Assembly: GCA_009809945.1 (NCBI GenBank)
Contig: WTPW01001067.1
Coordinates: forward strand, 32,238-96,237
Direction of reading: 5' to 3'
Source: Gigaspora margarita
Lineage: Eukaryota > Glomeromycota > Glomeromycetes > Diversisporales > Gigasporaceae
DNA: 64,000 nt
Of this stretch, positions 1-10,589 are shown in pieces (within the stretch, counting starts at the first letter, position 1; each line of letters begins with the position of its first letter). The notes under the pieces were generated by a model that was given only the letters and a program-made list of their open reading frames with translations, did not search any database and was not told the origin of the DNA. Made by a program: the position numbers and the translations under genes.

Positions 1-23
1 TCGGATTAAGGATCGAAACACTA
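1..23. mobile_element. Right end of a hAT-like element (partial, cut by window edge)
   Basis: The bases up to 23 end in GGATCGAAACACTA, the reverse complement of the left terminus of the complete element at 4682-6611. The same element family therefore ends here, and the rest lies left of the window. It seems to interrupt the hAT transposase gene that follows. Only one end is visible, so no target duplication can be tested. Confidence 0.55.
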
Positions 24-164
24 TGTATAATACCCTTTTTTTTATAAGACCCGGGTACTAAAAAGGCAGTGCAGTTCAGCAAGTCTATGACGAAATTAAT
101 GTAGTTAATTTTGTATATCTATTAAATTTTTTTTTTAAATACTTATCTTAAATAATTAAAATAG

Positions 165-1737
165 ACGTCGACTACAATTGCAATATCCAGAAATCGTTTT
201 TCTTCCTTGCTTCGCCCATCAATGTAATCTTGCCGTGGGAGAGATATTTAAGGAATCTGATGAATTTAAAACTGCGATAAAACAAGCCATGAATATAGCT
301 GTCTATTTTAATAACAGAATCCATTCATATTTTATTGGAAAACTTCGAGATATTCAAAAGCAATTACATTCAAAATATATTTCTTTAATTTGTCCAGGCG
401 ATACCCATTGGAATTCTTATTTTTACTGCTTTAAAAATCTAATAAAATCCCGGCAAGCTTTAAGAGTTAGTACTTAAATTATAAATAAGTATTTAAACCA
501 AAAAATATTAAATAACATATTGAATTTTTTAGAACTTAGCTACTACGTTCGAATCACCTTCAATCTATAATTCTGATGATGAATTAAGCCATCCTTCAAA
601 TAGCTTAGATGAACTTTACCTTTTACAAAATATTACATCAATTCTGCTTAATGACAATTTTTGGCAAACAATAACTCAACTATGTACTTTACTTCTTCCT
701 TACTGTGGTGCTCTCAACAACTTACAATCAGATACGGCACGTCTTTATGATGTGTTACGAGCTTTTGGTGGAATATTGAAAATGTGGCAAGAATACTCAG
801 ATAATGATTTGGCACAACGTATGATTTCGTGGCTAGAGCGAAGATGGGGACAATGGGAACAACCTTTATTATTATTAGCTTTTCTTTTAAACCCAAATAT
901 TCATATGTCTTGGTTTAATGCTAATAGTGAAAATTTAAATTTTACATACCTCGCTCAGTTTATCACCTATTATTACAAAGCATGGTTTGGACACCGGCCC
1001 GTTTGTATTTTACTTGAACTAGAAGACTATAGAAAACGGAAATATCCTTTTGATTCTGCATCATATGAGCAATTTGGAGAAGACATACTGAAATTTTGGG
1101 ACTTTGCTTCTTTTTCAACAAGAGAACTAGGCCTATTAGCACTGCATTTATTTGGAATTTGTGTTAATGCAGCATCGGTAGAGCGTCTATGGAGTTCAAT
1201 GGGTTTTCTTCACACTAATCGTCGCAATCGTCTTCCAGTAAGATTCTTTTTTTTTTATTCTATTTTTTTGTTAAAAAACTTATTATTTTTTTTTCAACAT
1301 AGAACAAAAAAGTATTGGCTATGTGCCAAATTCGTGCTTCAATCAACTTTTCCTACCGTAAACAACAAGCCAATACTAATGATGTTACATATAACCAATC
1401 CAGTGCACCACCAATTGGTGAAGCCACAGATGAACAAAGTGAATTTGAAGTTGATTTGGATGAAGAACACAATGAGTCAGATGATATAGAATCATCAAAC
1501 CTTGAAAATTGGGAAACCCAATTACATGATTGGGAGCAAATGCTAATAGATGAAGAGGTTGCCAGACTAGAAGGTGAAGAAGAAGAACGTGATAACTATT
1601 ATGATAATATGGAAAGTGACTTGTTTAGCAATTATAGACATCCGGTGATAGATGAAAGAGCAAAATGGAATTTGGACAGTTTATTTAGTGCGCTGTTTCA
1701 AAAGCCAAATTATATGAGTAAAATGAGTAATTTGTAA
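165..1737 (+). CDS. hAT-family transposase, 3' part, three exons
   Basis: Likely a DDE (RNase H-fold) cut-and-paste transposase of the hAT superfamily. I read exons 165-465, 533-1237 and 1303-1737, joined by GT...AG introns of 67 and 65 bp; the reading frame is kept across both and no stop occurs before TAA at 1735-1737. The N-terminal exons are missing, probably left of the window, because the visible part (about 480 aa) begins in the middle of the catalytic core with YPEIVFLPCFAHQCNL. That stretch is the usual CxxHxxNL neighbourhood of hAT enzymes. Further on, WNSYFYCF matches the common WNS motif, and ASVERLWSSMG near 1180-1200 is the hAT C-terminal dimerisation domain. The last ~100 residues form an acidic tail (EEEERD). 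The start is an intron acceptor (TAG at 162-164), not a start codon. Family assignment is firm; present activity is unknown. Confidence 0.85.
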
Positions 1738-2569
1738 TTAACTTACAGAAACCTGTTCAATATTAGTATTTTACCTAAATTTGAAACATTATTAGGCGTA
1801 AAAAAAAATATAAATAAAATTATATATAAATATATCTTTCGTTCTTTCTCTATACATGGTTTTGTCCCATTTTTATTTGAAATATAATGTGTGATAAAGA
1901 AATAAAACATCTACAAAACTTTAACCAATTACTTTGTTATTATTACCTTATCTAAATATTATTATTTACAACAAGACAAGAATACTTAATCTTTACCTTT
2001 ACAAAACTGAATTGAGCTAATATTCATCTTAATTTGAGATTCGTATCTCTAATAGTCATGCTATAGAAGTATTTAAACGTAGAATTTAATAAATTAAGGC
2101 ATATTTGCCAAATCAATCAATATAATAGTAATACGTAGTGCCATACTACAGTGATAACAGCGAAATTTATTCTTTATTGTAATACGGATCTAATATAACG
2201 CTAATAATCGTAGGGATTTTATGCAATATCACGTGAAAATATGTACATTCTTATTGGCTAATGTTATTTGGTATCTATGCATTTTAATAGGACGATAATA
2301 TAGGTTCCAATGGGAAAAATTCTTCCAATGGGAATTCCCATTGGAACTGCTGGACCTCTGGAAGAATTTGGACGTCCAATGGGATTCCAGACTTCCAATA
2401 TACATCACTGCCATATATAATTTAATATATATATTATATAAATTATATATAGACGTAATCACCATCCTGACCCATGTATCCATGGTATAAATCATGTGAT
2501 AAATGGCACGCCCTTTATCCGGATAATGGAATTATGAACAGATATAGATAACAGATAATGACTTTTTTC
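1738..2569. other. AT-rich intergenic stretch with a 24-bp perfect palindrome
   Basis: I see no gene here. At 2323-2346 lies a perfect 24-bp palindrome built from TTCCAATGGGAA and its reverse complement. The same half-site or close variants recur at about 2304-2316, 2371-2390 and 2392-2400, a small cluster of inverted TTCCAATGGGA words. The stretch 2404-2450 is a TATATA-rich inverted repeat. It may be a MITE remnant, but no target duplication was found. Confidence 0.45.
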
Positions 2570-3465
2570 AACAGATAATTAGAAAGCTTCTAGAAATTAC
2601 GTAATATTTTGTTACTAAAAATTTCAAAATTTTATCCTACCCACCCACACCTGATACTCTATTAGCCAATCAAATTTTATATTTTTTAAAATTTATTTAT
2701 ATGTTTCAACTTATGAAATTGATAATAACTATTGCTCTGCTAGGCCAATTTAGATGGTTTAGCTACCAAAATAATCATCTCACTGAGACGATTCTAACAA
2801 GCCCAAAATTGTTAAAATCTAATTACAGAATCCCAAGATCATTCAACTTTTGTTAATTTTAATAGTAATTTTTTAGAATTACTAAGTAAATTTTTTTAAT
2901 ATTAAATAACTTTTGATCCACTAGCTTGTTTTGGATGATTTAACTACCAAAATGTTTGTCTCTGTAAGGTGATTCTAACAAGCCCAAAATCGCAAAATTC
3001 TAATCACAGGATTTCAAGATCGATAAAGATTTTTTATTTGTCTAACAATACAAATCTTTACTGAACTTGAAATTCTGTTATTAGAATTTAGCGATTTTGG
3101 ATTTATTAGAATTATCTCACTAAGATGAACATTTTGGTAGTTAAATTATCCAAAACAGGCCAGTGGATCAAAAGTTATTCAATATTAAAAAATTTACTTA
3201 GCACTATTAAAATTATACAAAAGTTGAATGATCTTGGGACCCTGTAATTAGATTTTAATGATTTTGCACTTGTTAGAATCGTCTTAATAAGATGAACATT
3301 TTGGTAATTAAATCATCTAAATCGGTCCAGTAGAACAATAGTTATTAATAATATACTTTTGATCAGAATTATAAAAATTTGATCAAAATTATAATTGTAA
3401 TTTGATATTTTTGGGACCCCACCCACCTATCAAAAAATTATGTAATTTCTAGAAGCTCTCTTATC
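2570..3465. repeat. Foldback element, nested inverted repeats (~0.9 kb)
   Basis: The ends are inverted: AGAAAGCTTCTAGAAATTAC near 2580 pairs with GTAATTTCTAGAAGCTCTCT near 3441-3462. Inside, about 2700-2880 pairs with about 3200-3400. A second, inner pair lies at about 2880-3020 and 3075-3200, so the unit is a hairpin inside a hairpin. Both pairs contain the words CCAAAAT, GAGACGATTC and CCAAAAT.G, which recur in the hairpins near 59 kb and in the TTAA-flanked element at 6668-7210. No coding capacity is seen. The outer limits are approximate and no clear target duplication was found. Confidence 0.7.
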
Positions 3466-3558
3466 TTTAGATAAACAGATTATCTAGATCCAAACACTAA
3501 CAAAAGCCAGTATTGAGTGTATATATACTACTAAATACTAGTCAAAATTTTTTGAGTG

Positions 3559-4033
3559 TAGAGAATATGTCGATCATTTTTCATATAATTTTTGTGGTAC
3601 AAGAGAAAATCATATGTTACAAAAAATACGCCCCTGATAAAAATTTTTAAGGTCACGATTAACCCTTGCCAAAATTTTATGACATGTAAATTAAAACCTT
3701 TATTTATAGTAGAGAAATTTCTAGAAGCAATTTCATTTTAAAAAAATATACTTGTATATGCAATAAACTTCCAAAATTTTCTGGGTTAACCTAGAAATTC
3801 AGAGTAACCCAGAAAATTTCGAAAGTTTATTGCATATACAAGTATATTTTTTTAAAATAAAATTGCTTCTAGAAATTTTTCTACTATAAATAGAGGTTTT
3901 AATTTATATGACATAAAATTTTGACAAGAGTTAATCATGATCTTAAAAATTTTTATCAGAGGCATATTTTTATAACATATGATTTTCTCTTGTACCACAA
4001 AAATTATATGAAAAATGATTGACATACCCTCTA
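3559..4033. repeat. Foldback element (~475 bp, two ~230-bp arms)
   Basis: The arms 3559-3790 and about 3800-4033 are inverted copies that meet near 3795 with almost no loop. Outer ends are TAGAGAATATGTCGATCATT and, reversed, TAGAGGGTATGTCAATCATT. Most arm differences are transitions. No ORF is present and no clean flanking duplication was found, so the class is open. Confidence 0.75.
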
Positions 4034-4531
4034 CCCTTAATATAATAGGCCGATATAAAGAAGATTATAGGTGATATGTAACAAAACAAACATCATAAAA
4101 TCGAGTAAAAGATATTTGACTAATTAATATAATTATATAAATATCTGCCATCCATTATCTTGTTAGCATATTAATTTTTTAAAATATAAACCAAAAAAAG
4201 GCTAATTTTATTAAGGTTAATATAACAACTAAATATCATTTTATGACATAAACTGATATTCTAATGAATAAATACATTATTTGAAGATATAATACTGAGT
4301 AGTTAAACTGTTAATTATAAATTCAAATTAGACTGATATTTTATTATTTTACATTGATATATAATAATAAATTAATGATATTATATACTTCTTAATAATA
4401 TATTCCTGATTCTATTAATTTATTTTTTTAAACTAAATTTAAGCTGATATTTTGTTAATTGATTTATTTTTCTATTTTCGTTTTCTGATATATTTCTGAT
4501 TATATACATTATAGAAGATATTTTACTGATT

Positions 4532-4591
4532 TTAGAGTTAACACCTCTATCCGGATATAAAAAATATATCTGAATAGAGGTATTAACTCTA
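4532..4591. mobile_element. 60-bp miniature hairpin element with 7-bp target duplication
   Basis: The insert begins TTAGAGTTAACACCTCTATC and ends with its inverted counterpart (GATAGAGG-type arm, then TTAACTCTAA), with a loop of about five A. It is flanked by ACTGATT at 4525-4531 and 4592-4598. Sister satellite units (near 7310 and 7980) read straight through with a single ACTGATT- or ACTAATT-type site, so the insertion is supported by an empty site. It is too small to code; a transposase elsewhere would be needed. Confidence 0.7.
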
Positions 4592-4681
4592 ACTGATTCT
4601 ATTGATTATCTCTATTTAATCTTTAATTTAGCTGATATATTAAGATACATTATGATATATACTGATAGGTTTATTATTTTA

Positions 4682-6611
4682 TAGTGTTTCGATCCTATTT
4701 TGAAAAAGCTATTCAGATTAAATTTGGATTTCTCCAACATATTCAGTTATAATTCAAATTTCAAATTCGGATTAGTAATTCAAATTAATCTGAATTCAAT
4801 TATAGAAATCTTCAGAAAAAAACCTTATATAAGTCAAAGATTGTTTTCTAATAACACTATTGGGTTTTATCGAAGTTAGTTATACTCTAATGCCAATTCT
4901 CAACCAATATAAAAACACAACTATAAGATTAGCATTAAATGAGACTATATCAGTATTGGAACAATTTTTATAAAATCTGTATTGGTATAGTTTTTAAAAC
5001 GTGATGAAGCTTAATTTTCTAATATATATCATGTTTAGATTTAATCCAAATTTAGAATTTTCAAGCTAATAATAAATAACGCAGCTTTATAAATATAAAA
5101 GATAATTTTTGGCTTTACTTAATCAAGTAATAACTTTGTATATTAAACTACCAAAGGTCATACAGATTTAAGTATAAAATTTTGTAATTTATTTTTTTTA
5201 TTTTTAACTTTTTTTATTTACTATTTTTCTTTTATTTATTATTTTTTTTATTTCTATTTATTTTATTTTTTTTTATATTTATTTTTATTTATTTTATTCC
5301 AAAGCATTAATTAAATTAATGCGAGCAAGAAAGATGCCAAAAAAAAATGAACCTATTATTTAAATCAATATGAATTGGATGAAATGAGAAATAAGTATTA
5401 ATAAATTGAATTATGGTATCTAATATATTAATTATTTCAAACACTAATGATTTTTATACTTATTGACTAATGCAATTATCGAAATAAGTACTAACAAGAG
5501 AAAATGAAACTTTGGGCATTCAAAATCTATTATTTATTATTTACCAAATTTAGCCTATAAAGGATCTAATTGTAATATATATATGATACGATACGTATCA
5601 TATATGTTACTATCAGGCTTTTCAAGAGCTGAATCTTGTAAATAATAAACAATAAACTTGAAGCATGTTGTCTCATTTTCTCTTGACAACACTCATATAA
5701 GACAAGAAATATTATGTGACAATAAACTGAATAGCTTATTTCAGATAAGGTGCAGTACTTGAATTTGTGATTACGGGTTTGATTTACAACACCTAATTCT
5801 TGCAATACTAGCTTTAAATCAGGCCATTTGTCAGAATGATAATGTTTGAAGAAACATATACCAATTCAAAGGTCTTATATATGTGTGCATTAAAGTTTCC
5901 TCATTGAATCAGAAATAAATATATTTGAATTACTTTGACCGACTGAGTTGATTCATAACTTTTTAATACAATGTATATACATAAAAATTATAGTAAACAG
6001 AATAGAGCAAAAGCGATATTCACTACTAAAACAAACCTGAACTACTAAGCCTGATCTTTCATGCCAGCAAACCTGTCTTGCTCTACAAACTAAAAAAATT
6101 TTATTTTTCTTTACCTGAACATATATTTCAGTAGATTTTTTACTTATATGTGCATGTAGTTAAAATGTTATCTGAGCAGTTGATATTTGAACATCCGATT
6201 AGCAGATTACATACTTGAAGAAAGCTGATTTGAGGCACAAGCATATATTACACTCATGGGCATTATTTTAAAAATTAAGTTATTAAAAAATCAACTCATA
6301 CTCGAAATAATGCACATATGCTCAAAATAATGTACAGGTAGGCTTATTATACGAAAATACGATATTTAAAAAAAAGTGATTCCTCTTCTTTGAAAAAATC
6401 TGAATAATATGGTTTAGTAAAGTTATAATTTCAAACCCGAAGCTTGTTTCTTTTTACATTACTCATATTTAGGATTAATATCCGCATAATCTGTATCCTT
6501 AATCTGACATTTATTAAGGATATATCTATTAAAATTAACAAATTCAGATATCCGCATTTAATCCAAATTATTAGAACAATTCAAATTGTTGGATTACAGA
6601 TTGAAACACTA
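4682..6611. mobile_element. Non-autonomous hAT-like element (1.93 kb), 8-bp TSD
   Basis: Termini are TAGTGTTTCGATCC at 4682 and its reverse form GATTGAAACACTA at 6599-6611. An 8-bp duplication, TTATTTTA, flanks both sides (4674-4681 and 6612-6619). The host is the tandem satellite, whose other units are uninterrupted. Subterminal parts are rich in short inverted AATTC/GAATT words, and 5170-5300 is almost pure T/A (TTTATTTTT repeats). I see no transposase remnant. The same family ends at position 23. Length of TSD and TIR type fit hAT; the assignment is by structure only. Confidence 0.75.
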
Positions 6612-6667
6612 TTATTTTATATATTATGTGATGATATTTGACAGAATCTATTAATTTATTTTTTTAA

Positions 6668-7210
6668 TTGATGATCCGCCAGTCATCAGGTGCATGATCA
6701 TAGTGTAACGTGATGCAGATCACTATGTAAATTACATAAGCAGGAAATGCCAAGATTTTTTGACAATTGTTCAAATAAATTTTTTTTCGTACTAAGTTAA
6801 CAGTCAAGGGCCACTAATTGAAAGTTGTAGAGCTCACTGAGACGAATCTAAAGGTGGTGAGATCGTCCAAATTGGCCCGGTGGTTGCTGAGTTATCTTTA
6901 AAAAACGATTGGCCGACTATATAAAATTACTATGTAAACAAACTATTGTTTACATAGTAATTTTATATAGTCGGCCAATCGTTTTTTAAAGATAACTCAG
7001 CAACCACCGGGCCAATTTGGACGATCTCACCACCTTTAGATTCGTCTCAGTGAGCTCTACAACTTTCAATTAGTGGCCCTTGGTGTTAACTTAGTATGAA
7101 AAATATTTTTCCTTAGAGGCACTCAGCATTTACACTCTATATGATAAACATATAAGATCTGCGTTATGTTACACTAAGATCGTTTGTCCAGATGACTCGC
7201 GATCTACCTA
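6668..7210. mobile_element. TTAA-flanked foldback MITE with a ~300-bp near-perfect palindrome
   Basis: TTAA at 6664-6667 and 7211-7214 flanks the element, and sister satellite units show one TTAA (TTTTTTTAAACTAAA) at this place. The outer ends are diverged inverted repeats: AGTCATC, TAGTGTAAC and GCAGATC occur in order on both ends. The core 6791-7095 is a nearly perfect palindrome with about 147-bp arms and a short loop near 6941-6948. The core carries CTCACTGAGACGAATC and GTCCAAATTGGCCC, words shared with other hairpins in this window. TTAA duplication suggests a piggyBac- or Kolobok-type enzyme; no transposase is present. Confidence 0.8.
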
Positions 7211-7373
7211 TTAAACTAAATTTAAACTGATATTTCATTGATTGATTTATTTTTCTATTTTTATTTTCTGATATATTACTGATTATATACATTAATAGAA
7301 GACATTTTACTGATTCTATTAATTATCTCTATTTAATCTTTAATTTAGCTGATACATTAAGGTACATTATAAT

Positions 7374-7617
7374 TAGTGTTGGCAAATAGAATAATAGAAC
7401 AAAAGCTTGATTTTTTGTCTTTATATAAAAAAAATTTTTTTATTAATAATTTGCAATTATTTAAATATATATTGTTAGACCATTATTAAAATAATAAATT
7501 TAAAATATTTCTATATTTAATTAGTAAAATTTAATACTAAAAATTTACAATAGAAAAATAAAAAAGCAAATAGAATTAGAAGCCAATAGAACAAATATAG
7601 TAAACGTGACAACCCTG
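7374..7617. mobile_element. hAT-type MITE (244 bp), 8-bp TSD
   Basis: The element starts TAGTGTTGGCAAAT and ends ACGTGACAACCCTG (reverse CAGGGTTGTCACGT), typical hAT-style termini. ATTATAAT is duplicated at 7366-7373 and 7618-7625. Other satellite units lack the insert. Near both ends are inverted words AATAGAACAAA and TTCTATTTG-type. It has no coding capacity. Confidence 0.75.
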
Positions 7618-8224
7618 ATTATAATATATACTGATAGGTTTATTATTTTATTTATTATATAATGATATTTGACAGATTCTATTAATTTATTTTTTTAAAC
7701 TAAATTTAAGCTGATATTTTGTTGATTGATTTATTTTTCTATTTTCATTTTCTGATATATTTCTGATTATATATATTAATCTATTAATTATCTCTATTTA
7801 ATCTTTAATTTAGCTGATACATTAAGATACATTATGATATATACTGATAGATTTATTATTTTGACAGATTCTATTAATTTATTTTTTTAAACTAAATTTA
7901 AGCTGATATTTTGTTAATTGATTTATTTTTCTATTTTAGTTTTCTGATATATTATATACATTAATAGAAGATATTTTACTAATTCTATTGATTATCTCTA
8001 TTTAATCTTTAATTTAGCTAATACATTAAGATACATTATGATATATACTAATAGGTTTATTATTTTATATATTATGCGATAATATTTGACAATTCTATTA
8101 ATTTATTTTTTTAAAATAAATTTAAGCTGATATTTTGTTGATTGATTTATTTTTCTATTTTCATTTTCTGATATATAGATCTTATTCTCTCTACTGCTAT
8201 TAAACATTCTCTTACTATTCCTAC

Positions 8225-8723
8225 TAGTGATACGGGTCGATAAAAAAATCGTGGGCCGAGGCTGATCCAAAAAAAGCTCGGGCCGGTCGAACGGGCCGAT
8301 CTTTTGCTAGTGTAATTTTTTCTGATCAGTATCAGTCAACATTTATCTATATTAAACGTGTAAAAAGCCATCAGGTAGTTTTTTGTCAAATTCTAGTGAT
8401 ATTTATTTATTTAATTGTTATTCTTTTTGTCCTTGAGAAAATTCCAGAATGTTAGTATTTTATGTTGATTGATTGTCTACGCCTCCGAACATTCTGACAC
8501 TTAGATTATATTCACCATTTGCCAATTTATCACTAATAAACCAATTTCTACATTATTATCAATGACTAGCTGATTTTTATTTAATTCCTAGACTGAAATA
8601 TGTTTTAGAAGAGAATTGTTTCCAATACTTTTCTTACCAACCGGCCCGGCCCACAAAGGTGCGGGCCGAGGGTCGACCCGCCCATCGACCCGGCCGTTGG
8701 GCCGGGGTCGACCCGTATCACTA
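8225..8723. mobile_element. hAT-type MITE (499 bp) with GC-rich ends, 8-bp TSD, inside LINE 1
   Basis: The 16-bp termini are perfect: TAGTGATACGGGTCGA and its reverse complement. ATTCCTAC is duplicated at 8217-8224 and 8724-8731, and the LINE reading frame resumes across the joint. Both ends are strikingly GC-rich (repeats of GGGCCG, GGTCGA, CCCGGC) against an AT-rich middle. Such clustered subterminal words are usual transposase-binding arrays in hAT elements. No coding sequence of its own. Confidence 0.8.
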
Positions 8724-9602
8724 ATTCCTACACCTCCAACTTTAATTATCTTTGACTACTTAGTTTCTGATCTTTTTCTATCTAACCAAACTTCTCAATT
8801 ATTACAATCAATTGCTCAAAACAATTATAATTACACATCTTTTATTTTTTATACAGATGATTCTATTAAAAATATCTGTACTGACCAATATTCTATGGGC
8901 ATTAGTTGGATACAACTTCATAACAATCAAATTGTACATGAGTTTTCAGCCCAACTTAAATATTGGCCTTCTTCCTATCACACTAAACTAATTTCAATCC
9001 TACCTGCTATTAATACTGTACCATGAAACTCTATTATTCAAATTTTTACTGATTTACAACCAAATACACTAAACTCATACACCTTAATCCAAACACTTCA
9101 AAAAAATTTAAATTTACTACATGGCCTATATGGTATACACTCTTTAATGTTATTAAATCTTTTAATATTCAACTAACATTACACAAAGTTCAGGCTCATT
9201 TTGACAACCCTTTTAACAATCATGCTGATCAACTAGCCAATTAACATATCTCTGCTTCTTTTCTTAACTTTAACTATACCAACTCTCATATTCCTTTTCA
9301 TACTTTATACTGGGAAAATACCCAAGTTTTACAACCTATACGAAGATTCATTAAAAATATTTGCAAAGCTCATATTATAGCTCTATAGTCTTCTTAGCAA
9401 TGTACAAATAAATAGTCTCACTTCACTCATTATTTTGATTGGAACTCCACTTGGTTATACTTTAATAATAATCAAAAAGCTTCAAATAATATTACCAACT
9501 TCAAACTTAGCAATCTTAAAGCTTTTAAAACTAAATTATTTTTAAATGAACAACCTTCATACTCTAACTTTTACTCAATTTATTCTAATCTATTTTCAAA
9601 TA

Positions 9603-9785
9603 CAGGTGACCCCCGTTAATATCAACCTATGTTAATATCAACCTAAGCCACAAATAAATTTTTACAAATTTTTATATATCAAAACTCCCTCATATATATC
9701 AACTTTAATATGTATTTTCGTTAATATCACTATCAACATAATTTTTAACAGGTTCAAATGGGTTGATATTAACGAGGGTCACCTG
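9603..9785. mobile_element. TA-flanked MITE (183 bp) inside LINE 1
   Basis: The termini CAGGTGACCCCCGTTAATAT and, reversed, CAGGTGACCCTCGTTAATAT are 25-bp inverted repeats with one or two differences, flanked by TA at 9601-9602 and 9786-9787. Removal with one TA restores the LINE frame at its zinc-knuckle segment (SNLFSNT then NCFICN). TA duplication points to a Tc1/mariner/pogo-type enzyme. A short tandem GTTAATATCAACCTA lies inside the left end. Confidence 0.8.
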
Positions 9786-10589
9786 TACCAACTGCTTTAT
9801 ATGCAATACTCCTGATTCTTCTAATCATTGGCTTTTTTGTTCTGGTACAAACATCTTAACCAGATTATTCTTACTGCTATTACTAATACTATTAACTCTA
9901 CAGATTTAGACCTTTCCTTAAATACTATATTTCAACTTATCCAGACTATTTATAATCACCTAGCCTTTTATTTATCACCAGCTTTACTTTCTCCTTATTA
10001 TATTCAAACTATACTTAAAGGCTTAATTCCTTCTCATCTTATTCAAGTCTTAGACCCTTCCACTTACCCTCAAAATAAGCTTCACAAATCATTATAAAAA
10101 TTCTTCTTCAGGTCTTTGAATTATCCTATGAACAATTGTGGAAGCCTTATTGTTCCCAATTTGCTTTATAGAGGAAAACCAATAATATTACTTATCCTTC
10201 TTCTACTACTACTTCTAATATAATACAATCCAAAAAGCAACTATCTTTATGCCAAACATTTATATATAGTTGTCCTTGTGGCCAACCTGAACAACTTCAT
10301 ATTAACCCAAATTTATGTTTACTTATTGGTACAGCTCTTAAGAAGATCAGTTCTTAGGCTGTCCATTGGGTTAAATACAGTATATCTATAAATTTTATTT
10401 TAACTTTATCAAACTAGATGAGTCTTGACAACTCTAGTAGGTTTAGGTCACAGATAAATTAGTCTGAGCTTCAATTCCTGCATGTAATTTAAATTTTGTA
10501 TTTATACAAAGAAGTATATTCCATGTAGCAACTTTTCTAAATTACTAATAAAGATATAAGCAAGACCTTACCTTAATACCAAAAAAAAT

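Larger units (their letters stand above)
4390..8177 (+). repeat. ~230-bp tandem satellite, about five units, interrupted by insertions
   Basis: The unit contains GACAGATTCTATTAATTTAT, then TAAACTAAATTTAAGCTGAT, CTGATATATTTCTGATTATA and ATACTGATAGGTTTATTATT. After subtraction of insertions the GACAGATTCT landmarks are spaced about 233, 192 and 225 bp (near 6640, 7671, 7863 and 8088). A further, more diverged stretch runs from about 4390 to 4681. Foreign elements sit at 4532-4591, 4682-6611, 6668-7210 and 7374-7617. Because other units lack them, the empty target sites can be read directly. No coding function is seen. Confidence 0.75.
8178..10560 (+). pseudogene. LINE 1: 5'-truncated non-LTR retrotransposon, RNase H and C-terminal zinc knuckle
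   Basis: A degraded LINE pol fragment. It begins abruptly at the satellite border, as expected of 5' truncation. After removal of a MITE (8225-8723) the frame reads through SLTIP into TPPTLIIFDYLVSDL and then an RNase H domain. FYTDDSI (about 8850) and QIFTDLQ (about 9040) are the expected Asp sites; the Glu site reads HTKLIS (usual RAEL type), so one catalytic residue is lost. Stops follow from about 9025. A C-terminal CxxC-x(8)-HW-x(2)-C knuckle (CFICNTPDSSNHWLFC) lies at about 9790-9835, just after a second MITE. The 3' UTR ends CTTACCTTAATACC plus a short A run near 10580, matching the 3' end of LINE 2. Inactive. Confidence 0.75.

Noticed and set aside
10..4696. One element from 10 to 4696 because GGATCGAAACACTAT and its inverse occur at both places
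   Set aside because: Each end faces outward: position 23 is a right end and 4682 a left end. The true partner of 4682 is 6611, with exact 8-bp flanks.
8616..9026. 136-codon open frame starting in GC-rich sequence
   Set aside because: It is a chance fusion of the right end of the MITE 8225-8723 with the LINE 1 RNase H relic; only the second part is real.
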